This document shows positions 15,965 through 24,238 of a stretch of DNA of 64,000 nucleotides, one piece after another. The DNA is taken from the NCBI GenBank assembly GCA_964367685.1, contig CAYIYM010000010.1, positions 3,191 to 67,190 on the forward strand, written 5' to 3'. Positions within the stretch are counted from its first letter, which is position 1. Each line of letters starts with the position of its first letter. The notes beneath the pieces were generated by a model. The model was given only the letters and a program-made list of their open reading frames with translations. It made no database searches and was not told the origin of the DNA. Source of the stretch: CAUPWF01 sp964367685. GTDB lineage: Bacteria; Bacillota; Clostridia; Lachnospirales; Lachnospiraceae. Made by a program: the position numbers and the translations under genes.

Positions 15965-18163
15965 ATGCAAAAGAAAAAGAGGAATCTTATTTTTTTAATA
16001 TCACTTATGTTCGTTATTGTGGCAATAATTATTGGTGTATCCGGTTTTAATGATAATGTTAGTAGTGCATTATTTGAATCTGCGAAAGAAAATTTAACAG
16101 ATTCAACAGTCCAACAGCAGAAATCTATCAATAGTGATTTAACTAAAAAAAGTGAAAATATATTAGCTATATCCCAGGTACTCCAAACAATAGGAGATGA
16201 TAAAGAGCGAATGCTCATGTATTTAGAAACAATACAGAAGTTTAATTATTATGATAATATCATGGTATTTGATACAGAGGGAAGAGGCATAATGCTAGGA
16301 GGGGAACCCCTTGATTTGAATCCAATAGCATATTTTAAGGAGGCAATTCCAGATGTAGTTACAGTAACAGAGCCTTATATGTCTCCATATACTAATAGTT
16401 ATGTTGTTGCAGCGTCTACCCCTATTATGAATCAAGACGAAATGGTGGGTATGGTTTTAATTACGTATGATGTTGAATATTTGATTGAAGTACTGTCTAT
16501 TTACACAAATGAATTAGGATATTCAATTATAAGCGATGAAAATGGCTCTATATTTATGACGACTGGCATAGATGATGTGAGTATACGCGATTTAGAAGAA
16601 GCAATTTTTGATAAAGATAGTCAACATGATGTGTGGGTTGAGGATTTCAAAGAAGGTCAATCAGGTCAATTGAGTTATACTTTACATGGGAAGAAGATGA
16701 TAGCGGAGTATCGACCACTATCTATTAATGATTGGATGATAATTTATTCTGTTTCGGAAGAAGCAATTCTTACTAATGTGCAGAATATTTCCCATAGTAT
16801 GGTAGTTCTTAGTGGTGTGATTATTGCAGGAGCATTGCTATTTATTATTTACATTTATATAAGTAAGAAGAAGAGTCTGCTCGATATTGAGAAGGTAGCG
16901 TTTTATGACGAATTGACAGGTTTACCAAATCTTGTGAAGTTGAAGTTGGATATTCAAGATGTACTTTCTAAAGATGATGGATTAGATTATGTAATTGTTA
17001 AGTTTGATGTAGATAATTTTAAAGTTATTAATGAGATGTTTAACTTTGAAGTAGGAAACTCTGTTCTTCGAGCTATTGCTGAAACCGGTAGCACAGTTAC
17101 TGATCCTACGTTTCGCATAGGGCGTATAGGGGGAGATCAATTTATTTTATTCTCGAGTACAGAATTATTAGGCAATCTGGAAGAAATACGTTTCCATTAT
17201 GAGTCGATTTTTAAGAATCGAATTCCAGAATTGAGAAACCACAGATTTTCATTTAGTTATGGTAGATATTTTATACATAAAGGCGAGACAGATGTGAATG
17301 ATATTATTAATAAGGTCACATTGGCTCATAATTTTTCTAAAAAGAGTCCGAATCATATTATATGGGATTATGATGATAGATTTAAGGAACAGGTTTTGGC
17401 CATAGCTTCTATTACTAATAAAATGGAGGATGCACTAAAACAAAAAGAATTTAAAGTATTCTTACAACCAAAATTTGATTTAAGAGCAAATGGTGTTGCA
17501 GGTGCAGAAGCGTTGGTACGTTGGATTGATTCGGATGGGGAAATGATTTTTCCAGATGTATTTATTCCCTTGTTTGAAAGTAATGGATTTATTGTAGAAT
17601 TGGATAAATATATGTTGGCATCTGTATGCTCCATGATCAAAGGATGGCTAGACGCTGGCTATAAGGTTATCCCAATTTCTGTGAATTTCTCGCGAGTTCA
17701 TCTTTCTAACCCTAATTTTGTAGACGAACTTAAAGCAATTGTAGATAGTTATAATATAGCGACACAGTACATAGAAATAGAGCTTACAGAAACAACGATA
17801 ACAGACAACGAAGAGCTATTGGAAGAATTACTAAGAAATCTTCACAAAGGAGGATTCAAGGTGTCGATAGATGATTTTGGCGCTGGTTATTCATCTTTAG
17901 GGATGTTGAAGAATTTCAAAGTTGACACACTAAAATTAGACCGTAGCTTCTTCGTGAACAATGAGGAAACGGAGCGAGGTGGGCTTGTAATTGAGGGGAT
18001 TGTTCGTCTAGCGAGAAATTTACATATGACAATTGTAGCAGAAGGTGTGGAAGAGGCTGAGCAAGTGGAATTTTTAAGAAAGATCCAATGTGAATATGCA
18101 CAAGGATATTTCTATGAACGACCAATTAATCACACATTATTCGAAGAGAAATACTTAAAGTAA
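15965..18163 (+). CDS. Membrane EAL-domain phosphodiesterase with sensor and degenerate GGDEF domain
   Basis: 732 residues. A first membrane segment (about 6-27) and a second (about 275-297) enclose an extracellular sensor region of Cache-like appearance. Then comes a GGDEF domain (about 310-465) whose signature is GGDQF (389-393), and an EAL domain (about 475-725) with E515-A-L517, SVNFSR, ELTET, D636-D-F-G, TLKLDRSF and AEGVEEAEQ. The EAL residues needed for metal and c-di-GMP hydrolysis all look intact, while the GGDQF change probably removes diguanylate cyclase activity. So it likely lowers c-di-GMP in response to an outside signal. ATG 15965 follows TAGGAGG. A strong terminator follows. 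Confidence 0.92.
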   Translation: MQKKKRNLIFLISLMFVIVAIIIGVSGFNDNVSSALFESAKENLTDSTVQQQKSINSDLTKKSENILAISQVLQTIGDDKERMLMYLETIQKFNYYDNIMVFDTEGRGIMLGGEPLDLNPIAYFKEAIPDVVTVTEPYMSPYTNSYVVAASTPIMNQDEMVGMVLITYDVEYLIEVLSIYTNELGYSIISDENGSIFMTTGIDDVSIRDLEEAIFDKDSQHDVWVEDFKEGQSGQLSYTLHGKKMIAEYRPLSINDWMIIYSVSEEAILTNVQNISHSMVVLSGVIIAGALLFIIYIYISKKKSLLDIEKVAFYDELTGLPNLVKLKLDIQDVLSKDDGLDYVIVKFDVDNFKVINEMFNFEVGNSVLRAIAETGSTVTDPTFRIGRIGGDQFILFSSTELLGNLEEIRFHYESIFKNRIPELRNHRFSFSYGRYFIHKGETDVNDIINKVTLAHNFSKKSPNHIIWDYDDRFKEQVLAIASITNKMEDALKQKEFKVFLQPKFDLRANGVAGAEALVRWIDSDGEMIFPDVFIPLFESNGFIVELDKYMLASVCSMIKGWLDAGYKVIPISVNFSRVHLSNPNFVDELKAIVDSYNIATQYIEIELTETTITDNEELLEELLRNLHKGGFKVSIDDFGAGYSSLGMLKNFKVDTLKLDRSFFVNNEETERGGLVIEGIVRLARNLHMTIVAEGVEEAEQVEFLRKIQCEYAQGYFYERPINHTLFEEKYLK

Positions 18164-18165
18164 TC

Positions 18166-18203
18166 AAAAAATGTAATGACGGTTTTGTCATTACATTTTT
18201 TTT
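18166..18203. terminator. Bidirectional terminator
   Basis: AAAAAATGTAATGAC and GTCATTACATTTTTTTT form a 15-pair stem with a 6-base loop, serving the EAL gene and the convergent MarR-type gene. It overlaps the last codon and stop of the latter. Confidence 0.92.
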
Positions 18204-18616
18204 GTGTCTAAAACATCTGTAAGAATTTTTATTAGGATATGACGATTCTCGTCTGTGAGATATTCAAAACGAGAATTCATAATATGGTTGAAAATGTTTT
18301 CGCGTAAAGTGAAAAGAGCCAATAGCTCTTGATTTAATACAATATGATACACTCTTCGATCGTCTTCAGATTGAACTTTGGTAACGTATCCTTTTTTAAT
18401 ATACTGCTTGATAATTTGTGTGGCGGCAGGCTTCGTTAACTTGATTGCACTCGCAAAATCAGAAAAAGTAGGATAGCGTAACTTGTATATTGTCTCGAGA
18501 TGTTGTTCTTCACCGATTGATAGCGGTAAGTCAATTTTATTTTTTTTCATTTCGGATTCATATTCGACAGCAGATTCTTCATATATTTTGTCCATCAACT
18601 TTTTTATGTTATGCAT
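18191..18616 (-). CDS. MarR family transcriptional regulator
   Basis: 141 residues with the winged-helix core of MarR: helix-turn-helix around SDFASAIKLTKPAATQIIKQYIKKGYV and the wing QSEDDRRVYHIVLN. MarR dimers bind short inverted repeats and are released by small ligands. It is transcribed away from an ABC-2 transporter pair, with a 17-base perfect inverted repeat at that promoter, so it most likely represses the transporter. ATG is preceded by AAGGGGGATC. The ligand is unknown. Confidence 0.9.
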   Translation of the reverse strand: MHNIKKLMDKIYEESAVEYESEMKKNKIDLPLSIGEEQHLETIYKLRYPTFSDFASAIKLTKPAATQIIKQYIKKGYVTKVQSEDDRRVYHIVLNQELLALFTLRENIFNHIMNSRFEYLTDENRHILIKILTDVLDTKKM

Positions 18617-18649
18617 AAATGATCCCCCTTTTTTAACTTTATTTTAAAT

Positions 18650-18678
18650 ATATTACCAAATTCACAGATGAATTTCAA
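18650..18678 (-). promoter_or_regulatory. Promoter of the MarR-type gene
   Basis: On the minus strand TTGAAA (18673-18678), 17 bases, TAATAT (18650-18655). The -35 lies inside one of the AATTTCAATTAAA repeats. Confidence 0.6.
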
Positions 18679-18746
18679 TTAAACGGATGAAAAATCTAAC
18701 AATTTCAATTAAATTGTTATTTATTAAAAATGTACTTGCAATTAAA
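18671..18746. repeat. Direct repeats in the MarR/ABC intergenic region
   Basis: AATTTCAATTAAA occurs at 18671-18683 and again at 18701-18713, exactly 30 bases apart. A shorter copy, CAATTAAA, is at 18739-18746, overlapping the ABC promoter. Confidence 0.6.
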
Positions 18747-18764
18747 TGTGAGATGAACTATACT
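18736..18764 (+). promoter_or_regulatory. Promoter of the ABC-2 transporter operon
   Basis: TTGCAA (18736-18741), 17 bases, TATACT (18759-18764). The expected start of transcription falls in the left arm of the inverted repeat that begins at 18765. Confidence 0.75.
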
Positions 18765-18817
18765 TAGTGTATTAAATATATTAGTACACTAATGCAATTT
18801 ATATATTTAATACACTA
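18765..18817. promoter_or_regulatory. 17-base inverted repeat, probable MarR-type operator
   Basis: TAGTGTATTAAATATAT (18765-18781) and ATATATTTAATACACTA (18801-18817) are perfect inverse complements. The 19-base spacer itself begins with the palindrome TAGTACACTA. It directly follows the -10. Confidence 0.75.
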
Positions 18818-18869
18818 TGGAGTGAGAAGTAAAGGTCTATGGATAGTTTAATATTGAAAGGAGCAGTAT

Positions 18870-19790
18870 ATGGAGTTGTTAAGAATTGAAGATGTATCGA
18901 AGACAATTAAGAAAAAGATAATTGTCGACAAGTTAAATATGACAGTTAATAGTGGTGAAATAGTTGGATTTCTCGGACCAAATGGAGCAGGTAAAACAAC
19001 AACAATTAAAATGATTATGGGGTTGTTCTCTATTACATCGGGAACGATATCTGTTTGCGGCTATGATGTAAAGACAAATTTTGAAGAAGCTATGATGAAT
19101 GTAGGTGCGATCGTAGAGAATCCTGATTTGTACAAAAATTTATCTGGGTATGATAATTTGAAATATTTTGCTGGATTTTATGGGAAGGAGTCAATTAATA
19201 ATATTGATTCTGTGGTCGAAATGGTGAAGATGAGAGATAGAATTCATGATAAGGTTAAAACTTATTCACTAGGAATGCGTCAGCGTGTTGGATTGGCGCA
19301 ATCTATTCTTCATATGCCGAAATTACTCGTCTTAGATGAACCTACCAATGGACTAGATCCTTTAGGGATTAAAGAAATGAGGGATTTACTAAAGCATTTA
19401 GCAGAAGAATCTGGCGCAGGAATACTTGTTTCTAGTCATTTGCTTTCTGAGATGGAATTATTATGTGATCGTATTTATATTATTGATAATGGCGTGATCA
19501 TTGGAGAGAAAGAAATTGGTGCTAAAGCGGATTCAAGAGAAGAGGTATTCAAATACACATTTATTACTGGAAACAATGAATTTGTATTTGACACATTTAA
19601 AGAACTACAGTTGGAATGTGAAATCAACGAAGAGGGAGTCGTGTTATTTGCAACTTATAAACAGATTTCTAAATTCGTTAAACATTTTGTGGAAAAGAAT
19701 ATAGCAATTTATGCAGTGAACAAGCAAACTCGTACATTGGAACAAGACTTCATTTCTATGACAGTAGGTTCTAAACAGCAAATATCATAG
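18870..19790 (+). CDS. ABC transporter ATP-binding protein (ABC-2 type)
   Basis: 306 residues. Walker A GPNGAGKTT (about 36-44), signature YSLGMRQRVGLAQS, Walker B LLVLDEPTNGLDP and a switch histidine in SSHLLSEME, followed by a C-terminal extension of about 90 residues typical of the BcrA/NatA-type ATPases. It energises the permease encoded 11 bases downstream. Such pairs export peptides, antibiotics or lipids, or give self-resistance. ATG 18870 follows GAAAGGAGC. Expression is probably controlled by the divergent MarR-type regulator. Confidence 0.93.
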   Translation: MELLRIEDVSKTIKKKIIVDKLNMTVNSGEIVGFLGPNGAGKTTTIKMIMGLFSITSGTISVCGYDVKTNFEEAMMNVGAIVENPDLYKNLSGYDNLKYFAGFYGKESINNIDSVVEMVKMRDRIHDKVKTYSLGMRQRVGLAQSILHMPKLLVLDEPTNGLDPLGIKEMRDLLKHLAEESGAGILVSSHLLSEMELLCDRIYIIDNGVIIGEKEIGAKADSREEVFKYTFITGNNEFVFDTFKELQLECEINEEGVVLFATYKQISKFVKHFVEKNIAIYAVNKQTRTLEQDFISMTVGSKQQIS

Positions 19791-19801
19791 GAGGTGAAAG
19801 G

Positions 19802-21532
19802 ATGAATTATTTACAGCAAGTAAAGACGGAATTTCAGAAACTAATTAAATTAAAATTTGTACTAATATTAAGTGTTATTGTAATGATAATAGCTTTTTCG
19901 GGGCCTATCCTATCTAAGGTGTTGGATAATTACGCAGATAGACATTATGCTGAAAGATATGGTATTGACACAGAAGCAGACTATGAAGTTAATGGAGTAA
20001 CTATTAAAAAAGGTAATCCATTCTATCATTCCATTTATTATTATTATGAGGAAATACTAACTTTTGGGCTTGAATCATTTTCTGATGATGAAAAAAAATT
20101 AATAAACGAATTACTCCAAAGCTACACGGATTATTTCATGAAATATGCTGAAATTATTACAGATGAAGATGATTACCGTGTATCGTTAATCTACAAAAAT
20201 GAAGGGGCAGTCGTAGAACAGTTTCTATTAGAGCGTAGTGCTACAGAAAATAAAATGGCTTTAACAAATGCAGTGAATTTTGTTGCCTATATAGAGAGAA
20301 TGGATGAATACTTTGAGTTGACAGATGAGGAGAGAGAGTTACAGCTTCAAAAGATAGAGAATTCAGAAGAAATAATCTATAATGCAGTGCAACAAGATGA
20401 TTTTGAGACATACATTGATTCTCTGATTGTTTTGGAAGAAAAAGATATAGAATCGTATAAAAGAGAAATCGATATACAAGAAAAAGCAGCAGCAGAAAAT
20501 CCGGACTTGGAGGAATCGGCAAATAACGAAATCATGAGACTATTAACGGAGATTGAAACAAAGGAGAATAATATCATTCCTAATCTCTTATATCGAAAAG
20601 AAAATATGATTTACCCAAATGCCGATGTTTGGCAAAATAGTGCATTAGAGAGTATTGAAATAAATAGATATACTATTGAAGAACTAAACTTGATTACAAG
20701 TGAGGAAGAATTTTTTAACCATGACTATCTTCATTATGAATACCCAACTTATGAGGAGTTTCTAAAGGCAAGTAAGGTGACAGCTGCAGATGCGAATAAA
20801 AAAATTATGATAGCTCAAAATTCTTTGGAAAGCGGAAAACCTGATATGTCATTTGAAAGAAATGGAGCGAGAAATAGTGTGAATAATAATCTTATGTTTG
20901 CAACAATTGTTTCTTTCTTAGGCATTTTAATTGGGGGATATATTATCGCGAACGAATTCCAAACAGGTACAGTACGTTTACTTATGGTTCGACCAAAATC
21001 TAGATTTAAAATATTTACTTCAAAATACCTTGCGGGATTGATTCTCTTGTATATAGTGTATTTTATTGGTATGATACTAAATATAGTAATAAATGGTGTT
21101 TTGCATGGATTTAGTGATTACTTGAATCCAAATTATACAGCTAATGGGGAAATTAATTTTTGGGTATTAATAATGAGCAGAATCTTGATTTGTTCGGTTA
21201 ATATTATATTTGCATATTCCGTTGCTTTTGGAATGTCGACATTAGCAAGAAATGCCGCGATAGCAATCGCACTTCCAAGTGCATTGATTTTAGGGGGAAT
21301 CATTGCTGCAGGTATTATGTCTGTGATGAAGATTGCATTTATATTACCATACACACCACTCCCTTATTTAAACTTTAGTAATTTATATCGTGAATATGGA
21401 TTAGCAGATAGTTTAATGCGATCAGGAGTTCAACTAAATATAGCATTGGGAATAGTAATATTACTTATCATAGCTTTTGTGTTTATAGGAATTGGACTCA
21501 TTAATTTCCAAAAAAGAGATATTACGAATTAG
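19802..21532 (+). CDS. ABC-2 type permease with large extracytoplasmic domain
   Basis: 576 residues. One membrane segment near the N-terminus (about 19-38), a long hydrophilic, acidic, coiled-coil-prone region (about 40-350), then five or six membrane segments (about 363-575) with the ABC-2 landmark GGYIIANEFQTGTVRLLMVRP. This plan is that of BcrB/NatB-like permeases. It forms a unit with the ATPase just upstream (ribosome binding site GGAGGTGAAAGG before ATG 19802). Substrate unknown. Confidence 0.88.
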   Translation: MNYLQQVKTEFQKLIKLKFVLILSVIVMIIAFSGPILSKVLDNYADRHYAERYGIDTEADYEVNGVTIKKGNPFYHSIYYYYEEILTFGLESFSDDEKKLINELLQSYTDYFMKYAEIITDEDDYRVSLIYKNEGAVVEQFLLERSATENKMALTNAVNFVAYIERMDEYFELTDEERELQLQKIENSEEIIYNAVQQDDFETYIDSLIVLEEKDIESYKREIDIQEKAAAENPDLEESANNEIMRLLTEIETKENNIIPNLLYRKENMIYPNADVWQNSALESIEINRYTIEELNLITSEEEFFNHDYLHYEYPTYEEFLKASKVTAADANKKIMIAQNSLESGKPDMSFERNGARNSVNNNLMFATIVSFLGILIGGYIIANEFQTGTVRLLMVRPKSRFKIFTSKYLAGLILLYIVYFIGMILNIVINGVLHGFSDYLNPNYTANGEINFWVLIMSRILICSVNIIFAYSVAFGMSTLARNAAIAIALPSALILGGIIAAGIMSVMKIAFILPYTPLPYLNFSNLYREYGLADSLMRSGVQLNIALGIVILLIIAFVFIGIGLINFQKRDITN

Positions 21533-21571
21533 AAGGAGATAGAATAGTGATCTATTCTAAAGTGGATTATG
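21533..21571 (+). promoter_or_regulatory. Ribosome binding site separated from its start by a hairpin
   Basis: AAGGAGAT lies at 21533-21540. AGAATAG (21541-21547) and CTATTCT (21552-21558) then form a perfect 7-pair hairpin with loop TGAT, and ATG 21569 follows 10 bases later. If the hairpin is looped out, spacing becomes normal. Otherwise the nearest Shine-Dalgarno is the poor AGTGG. Confidence 0.5.
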
Positions 21572-23269
21572 GGAAATGATTTTTTAAATAATTATGGAAA
21601 AGATTTAGAGAAAGATTCAGAAATAAAATCAGCAAAAAATGTAACGCATAAACCTAGAAAAAAAAGAGAGCCTAAAAATGTTTCTAAGAAGAATGTTTCT
21701 AAGAAACAGGTTCCACTTATACCTATCGTAAGTGGTGTGGTCGGCATTTTGGTGATTGTAATTATTATGTTTTTTGTGTTTGCACAAAATATTGTTTTAC
21801 CAGATATGGTGAATTGGACTCTGACAGATGCTAACAATTGGGTTACTGAGAATAAAATATTGGTTCGAGTGACGGAAGAATTTAATGACGATATTGAGGC
21901 AAATACAGTGATTTCCCAAAATCCAGAGGCTGGAGAAGAATTAGAAAAAGAAGGATACTTAGAGTTGGTTATTTCGAAAGGACCAGATCTAAGTATCATG
22001 GTTACGATTCCAGACTTTATGACAATGACTAAGCAAGAAATTGAAGCTTGGGGAGAAGAAAATCATATGTCGAAGCTGCGTATTACTACAGAAAATAGCC
22101 AAACAGTAGAAGAAGGAAAAGTACTTACTTTTACAGTAAATGATAGCACGGTGTTAGGAAAGGAAGTACGCAGGGATTCGCCTATTTATGTAATTATATC
22201 AAATGGAAGTGGAGAAAATGGAAGTGTCACACTTCCAGACTTTACAACGATGACTTTAGATATGGCCAATACATTCGCTCTAGATAATAAAATTATATTA
22301 GAAATTACAGAGGTGTTTGATGAAAGTATTCCTAAAGGTCAGGTGATTTCTCAAGATATTAAGTTAGACGAAGTGATTAAAAGTGGAGAAACTGTGAAAT
22401 TGAAGGTTTCAAAAGGTCGTGAAATTATTATACCTAATTTTTCATCTTATCCAATAGAGGCGGCTTCTGCGTTAGCGTCACAACAAGGAATCAACGTTGT
22501 GACAAAGGAAGTTTACTCTCATTCGTCAAAGGGGAAATTGATTTCTCAATCGCTAAAAGCAGGTTCTCTATATAATGAATTAGATGTCTTGACTTTAACC
22601 TATTCATTAGGTAATCGAATAGTAATTCCTTCATTTGTAGATGAAGGAGTGGATGCACTTCATGCTTGGGTCGCAGATTATAATGAACAAGGTACAAAAT
22701 ATAAGGTTCAAGTAACTTACACATCTTCAGACAAAAGTCCAGGTCTTATTTTGACACAGGATAAAGCGAATACATCTTATGGAATAGAAGAGACAATCAA
22801 AGTTCTTGTGTCTGAGGGAAAAGTCGTGTATGTTCCAGATTTTGTCGGAGAAGTGGGCGCGAATTATAGTGATATTATTACTCGAGAAGATGCAATTCAG
22901 ATGTGTAATGATGCAGGATTAGTAGCGATATTTGTAGAAGAGAATAAAACGAATCGATTGCCAGGTGAAGTATGGAGCCAGAGTATTGCTGCTGGTAAGG
23001 AAGTACAGCAAGGAACAACTATTACACTGAAGTATACTTCAGTTAACAATGCTGTGGTTGTGCCGAATTTTGTAGGAATGACACAAGAACAGATTTTACA
23101 ATCTGGATATGGACAAGTATTTACACTTGTATTTGCGGGAACAGATCCTACAGAGGTTGTATCAGTTCAATCAATTGCAGCAGGGACAACAGTAGCTCCA
23201 AGTACAGTGATACAACTTGGTGCTGATATAAATTTAGATGATGAAAATGCAGAAGAAGACCCTATTTAG
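21569..23269 (+). CDS. Single-pass membrane protein with multiple PASTA domains
   Basis: 566 residues. A lysine-rich cytoplasmic N-terminus (1-48), one membrane segment (about 49-72), then about seven PASTA-like repeats to the C-terminus, each with the pattern (V/I)P(D/N)F followed by a helix and VISQ..AG-type loop (for example LPDMVNWTLTDANNW, IPDFMTMTKQEIEAW, VPNFVGMTQEQI). PASTA domains bind peptidoglycan fragments or beta-lactams and are best known from PrkC-type kinases and penicillin-binding proteins. Here there is no kinase or transpeptidase domain, so it may be a wall sensor, anchor or scaffold. It may be co-transcribed with the ABC-2 genes upstream (36 bases away). Confidence 0.88.
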   Translation: MGNDFLNNYGKDLEKDSEIKSAKNVTHKPRKKREPKNVSKKNVSKKQVPLIPIVSGVVGILVIVIIMFFVFAQNIVLPDMVNWTLTDANNWVTENKILVRVTEEFNDDIEANTVISQNPEAGEELEKEGYLELVISKGPDLSIMVTIPDFMTMTKQEIEAWGEENHMSKLRITTENSQTVEEGKVLTFTVNDSTVLGKEVRRDSPIYVIISNGSGENGSVTLPDFTTMTLDMANTFALDNKIILEITEVFDESIPKGQVISQDIKLDEVIKSGETVKLKVSKGREIIIPNFSSYPIEAASALASQQGINVVTKEVYSHSSKGKLISQSLKAGSLYNELDVLTLTYSLGNRIVIPSFVDEGVDALHAWVADYNEQGTKYKVQVTYTSSDKSPGLILTQDKANTSYGIEETIKVLVSEGKVVYVPDFVGEVGANYSDIITREDAIQMCNDAGLVAIFVEENKTNRLPGEVWSQSIAAGKEVQQGTTITLKYTSVNNAVVVPNFVGMTQEQILQSGYGQVFTLVFAGTDPTEVVSVQSIAAGTTVAPSTVIQLGADINLDDENAEEDPI

Positions 23270-23280
23270 GGTCTTCTTCT
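23251..23280. terminator. Bidirectional terminator overlapping two convergent stops
   Basis: AGAAGAAGACCCTA (23251-23264) and TAGGGTCTTCTTCT (23267-23280) pair over 14 bases. The stem contains the stop codons of the PASTA gene and the convergent lipoprotein gene. T-runs are short. Confidence 0.7.
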
Positions 23281-23669
23281 AATGGGCGATATTCTTGGGT
23301 ATAAAGTATGATATCATCAGAAGTAATATATTCTACAATTAGGTATGCACTGCTATGAACTTCTCTATTTAATTCATCTAATATAGATAGATATAGTTCT
23401 TTTGACTCCTCTGCTGCGGATTGAAGGCTAGCTGTTGCCATTTCTAAGTCAAAAGTTGCATTCATATCATGCAAGATATATTGAAAAACAAGTGCTTCGC
23501 TACGGGGAACTAATTTTAGAGAAACATTGTCAAGTTGGAGGGTCTTTAACTCTATATTCCCTTCTTCTATATATGATTTCATAAGATCTGGATTGAATTC
23601 AGCTGGCGAACAGCATGTAAGCGAAAAAATGGTTGGTAGAATACAAAATAATAAGTATAATTTTTTCAT
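23262..23669 (-). CDS. Small lipoprotein of unknown function
   Basis: 135 residues. MKKLYLLFCILPTIFSLTCC is a lipoprotein signal peptide with the lipobox SLTC and Cys at about 19 (followed by another Cys). The mature part is short, acidic and largely helical (LQSAAEESKELYLSILDEL). I recognise no domain. The start at 23669 is chosen because AAGGAG lies nine bases upstream and a signal peptide begins there; the longer frame adds low-complexity sequence. Its end overlaps the PASTA gene's end by eight bases. Confidence 0.75.
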   Translation of the reverse strand: MKKLYLLFCILPTIFSLTCCSPAEFNPDLMKSYIEEGNIELKTLQLDNVSLKLVPRSEALVFQYILHDMNATFDLEMATASLQSAAEESKELYLSILDELNREVHSSAYLIVEYITSDDIILYTQEYRPLEEDPK

Positions 23670-23789
23670 AGTCGAAACTCCTTTTAATTTTATGACATAT
23701 ATATATATATTACTGTAGCAAAAAAATGGTAAAAGGAAAAGTGAATTTGAAAAGTTAGTGAAATTTAGCATCAAAATAGTAGGCATTGA

Positions 23790-23819
23790 TTGACAAGAAT
23801 GTTAAGTTAGTGCTAACAT
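23790..23819 (+). promoter_or_regulatory. ArsR-type promoter with overlapping operator
   Basis: TTGACA (23790-23795), 18 bases, TAACAT (23814-23819). The palindrome GTTAG-TG-CTAAC (23806-23817) covers the spacer end and the -10, a likely autoregulatory operator. Confidence 0.6.
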
Positions 23820-23858
23820 AATCATATCAAAAAATGTCAATACGAGGAGAATATAATT

Positions 23859-24173
23859 ATGGAACAAAATACAGCAGTGAAAGCCAAAATATTCAAGGCA
23901 TTGGCAGATGAAAAGCGACTGGCGATTTTGGAATTTCTCAAAAGTGGTGAAAAATGTGCTTGTAATATCATGGATCATATGGAAATAGGGCAATCAGCGG
24001 TGTCATATCATATGAAGATATTATGTGACTCTAACATAGTAGAAAGTTGGCAGGTTGGTAAATGGACTCATTATCAAATTAGTAAAGCTGGGAGTAGAGA
24101 TACCATAGAGATGCTTGCCGAACTTACAAATGTAAATGAAGATATCGATATGTCATGTGCGTGTAATAAATAA
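23859..24173 (+). CDS. ArsR family metal-responsive transcriptional repressor
   Basis: 104 residues, a winged helix of the ArsR/SmtB family (KALADEKRLAILEFLKSGEKCACNIMDHM, recognition helix GQSAVSYHMKILCDSNIV, abridged). CAC at about 33-35 lies in the helix where ArsR carries its metalloid-binding cysteines, and the C-terminus ends SCACNK, adding another CxC. This points to a thiol-binding metal or metalloid. No arsenic or metal transporter is next to it; pyrH follows in the same direction after 65 bases. It probably represses its own promoter and acts elsewhere. Confidence 0.88.
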   Translation: MEQNTAVKAKIFKALADEKRLAILEFLKSGEKCACNIMDHMEIGQSAVSYHMKILCDSNIVESWQVGKWTHYQISKAGSRDTIEMLAELTNVNEDIDMSCACNK

Positions 24174-24238
24174 ATTTGATTTACTAGAAATACAATTTAT
24201 GATAGAATAAATCAGATGTATAACTTTAAGGAGTAAAT

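Noticed and set aside
21547..21579. Ten-codon frame from GTG after a strong Shine-Dalgarno
   Set aside because: Not listed as a gene: the codons overlap a hairpin and no amino acid pattern suggests attenuation. It is kept only as an alternative in the hairpin finding.
21592..21999. Open frame of about 135 codons on the minus strand
   Set aside because: It lies fully inside the PASTA gene, has no ribosome binding site, and its product is serine- and phenylalanine-rich low-complexity sequence as expected from antisense of a lysine/glutamate-rich gene.
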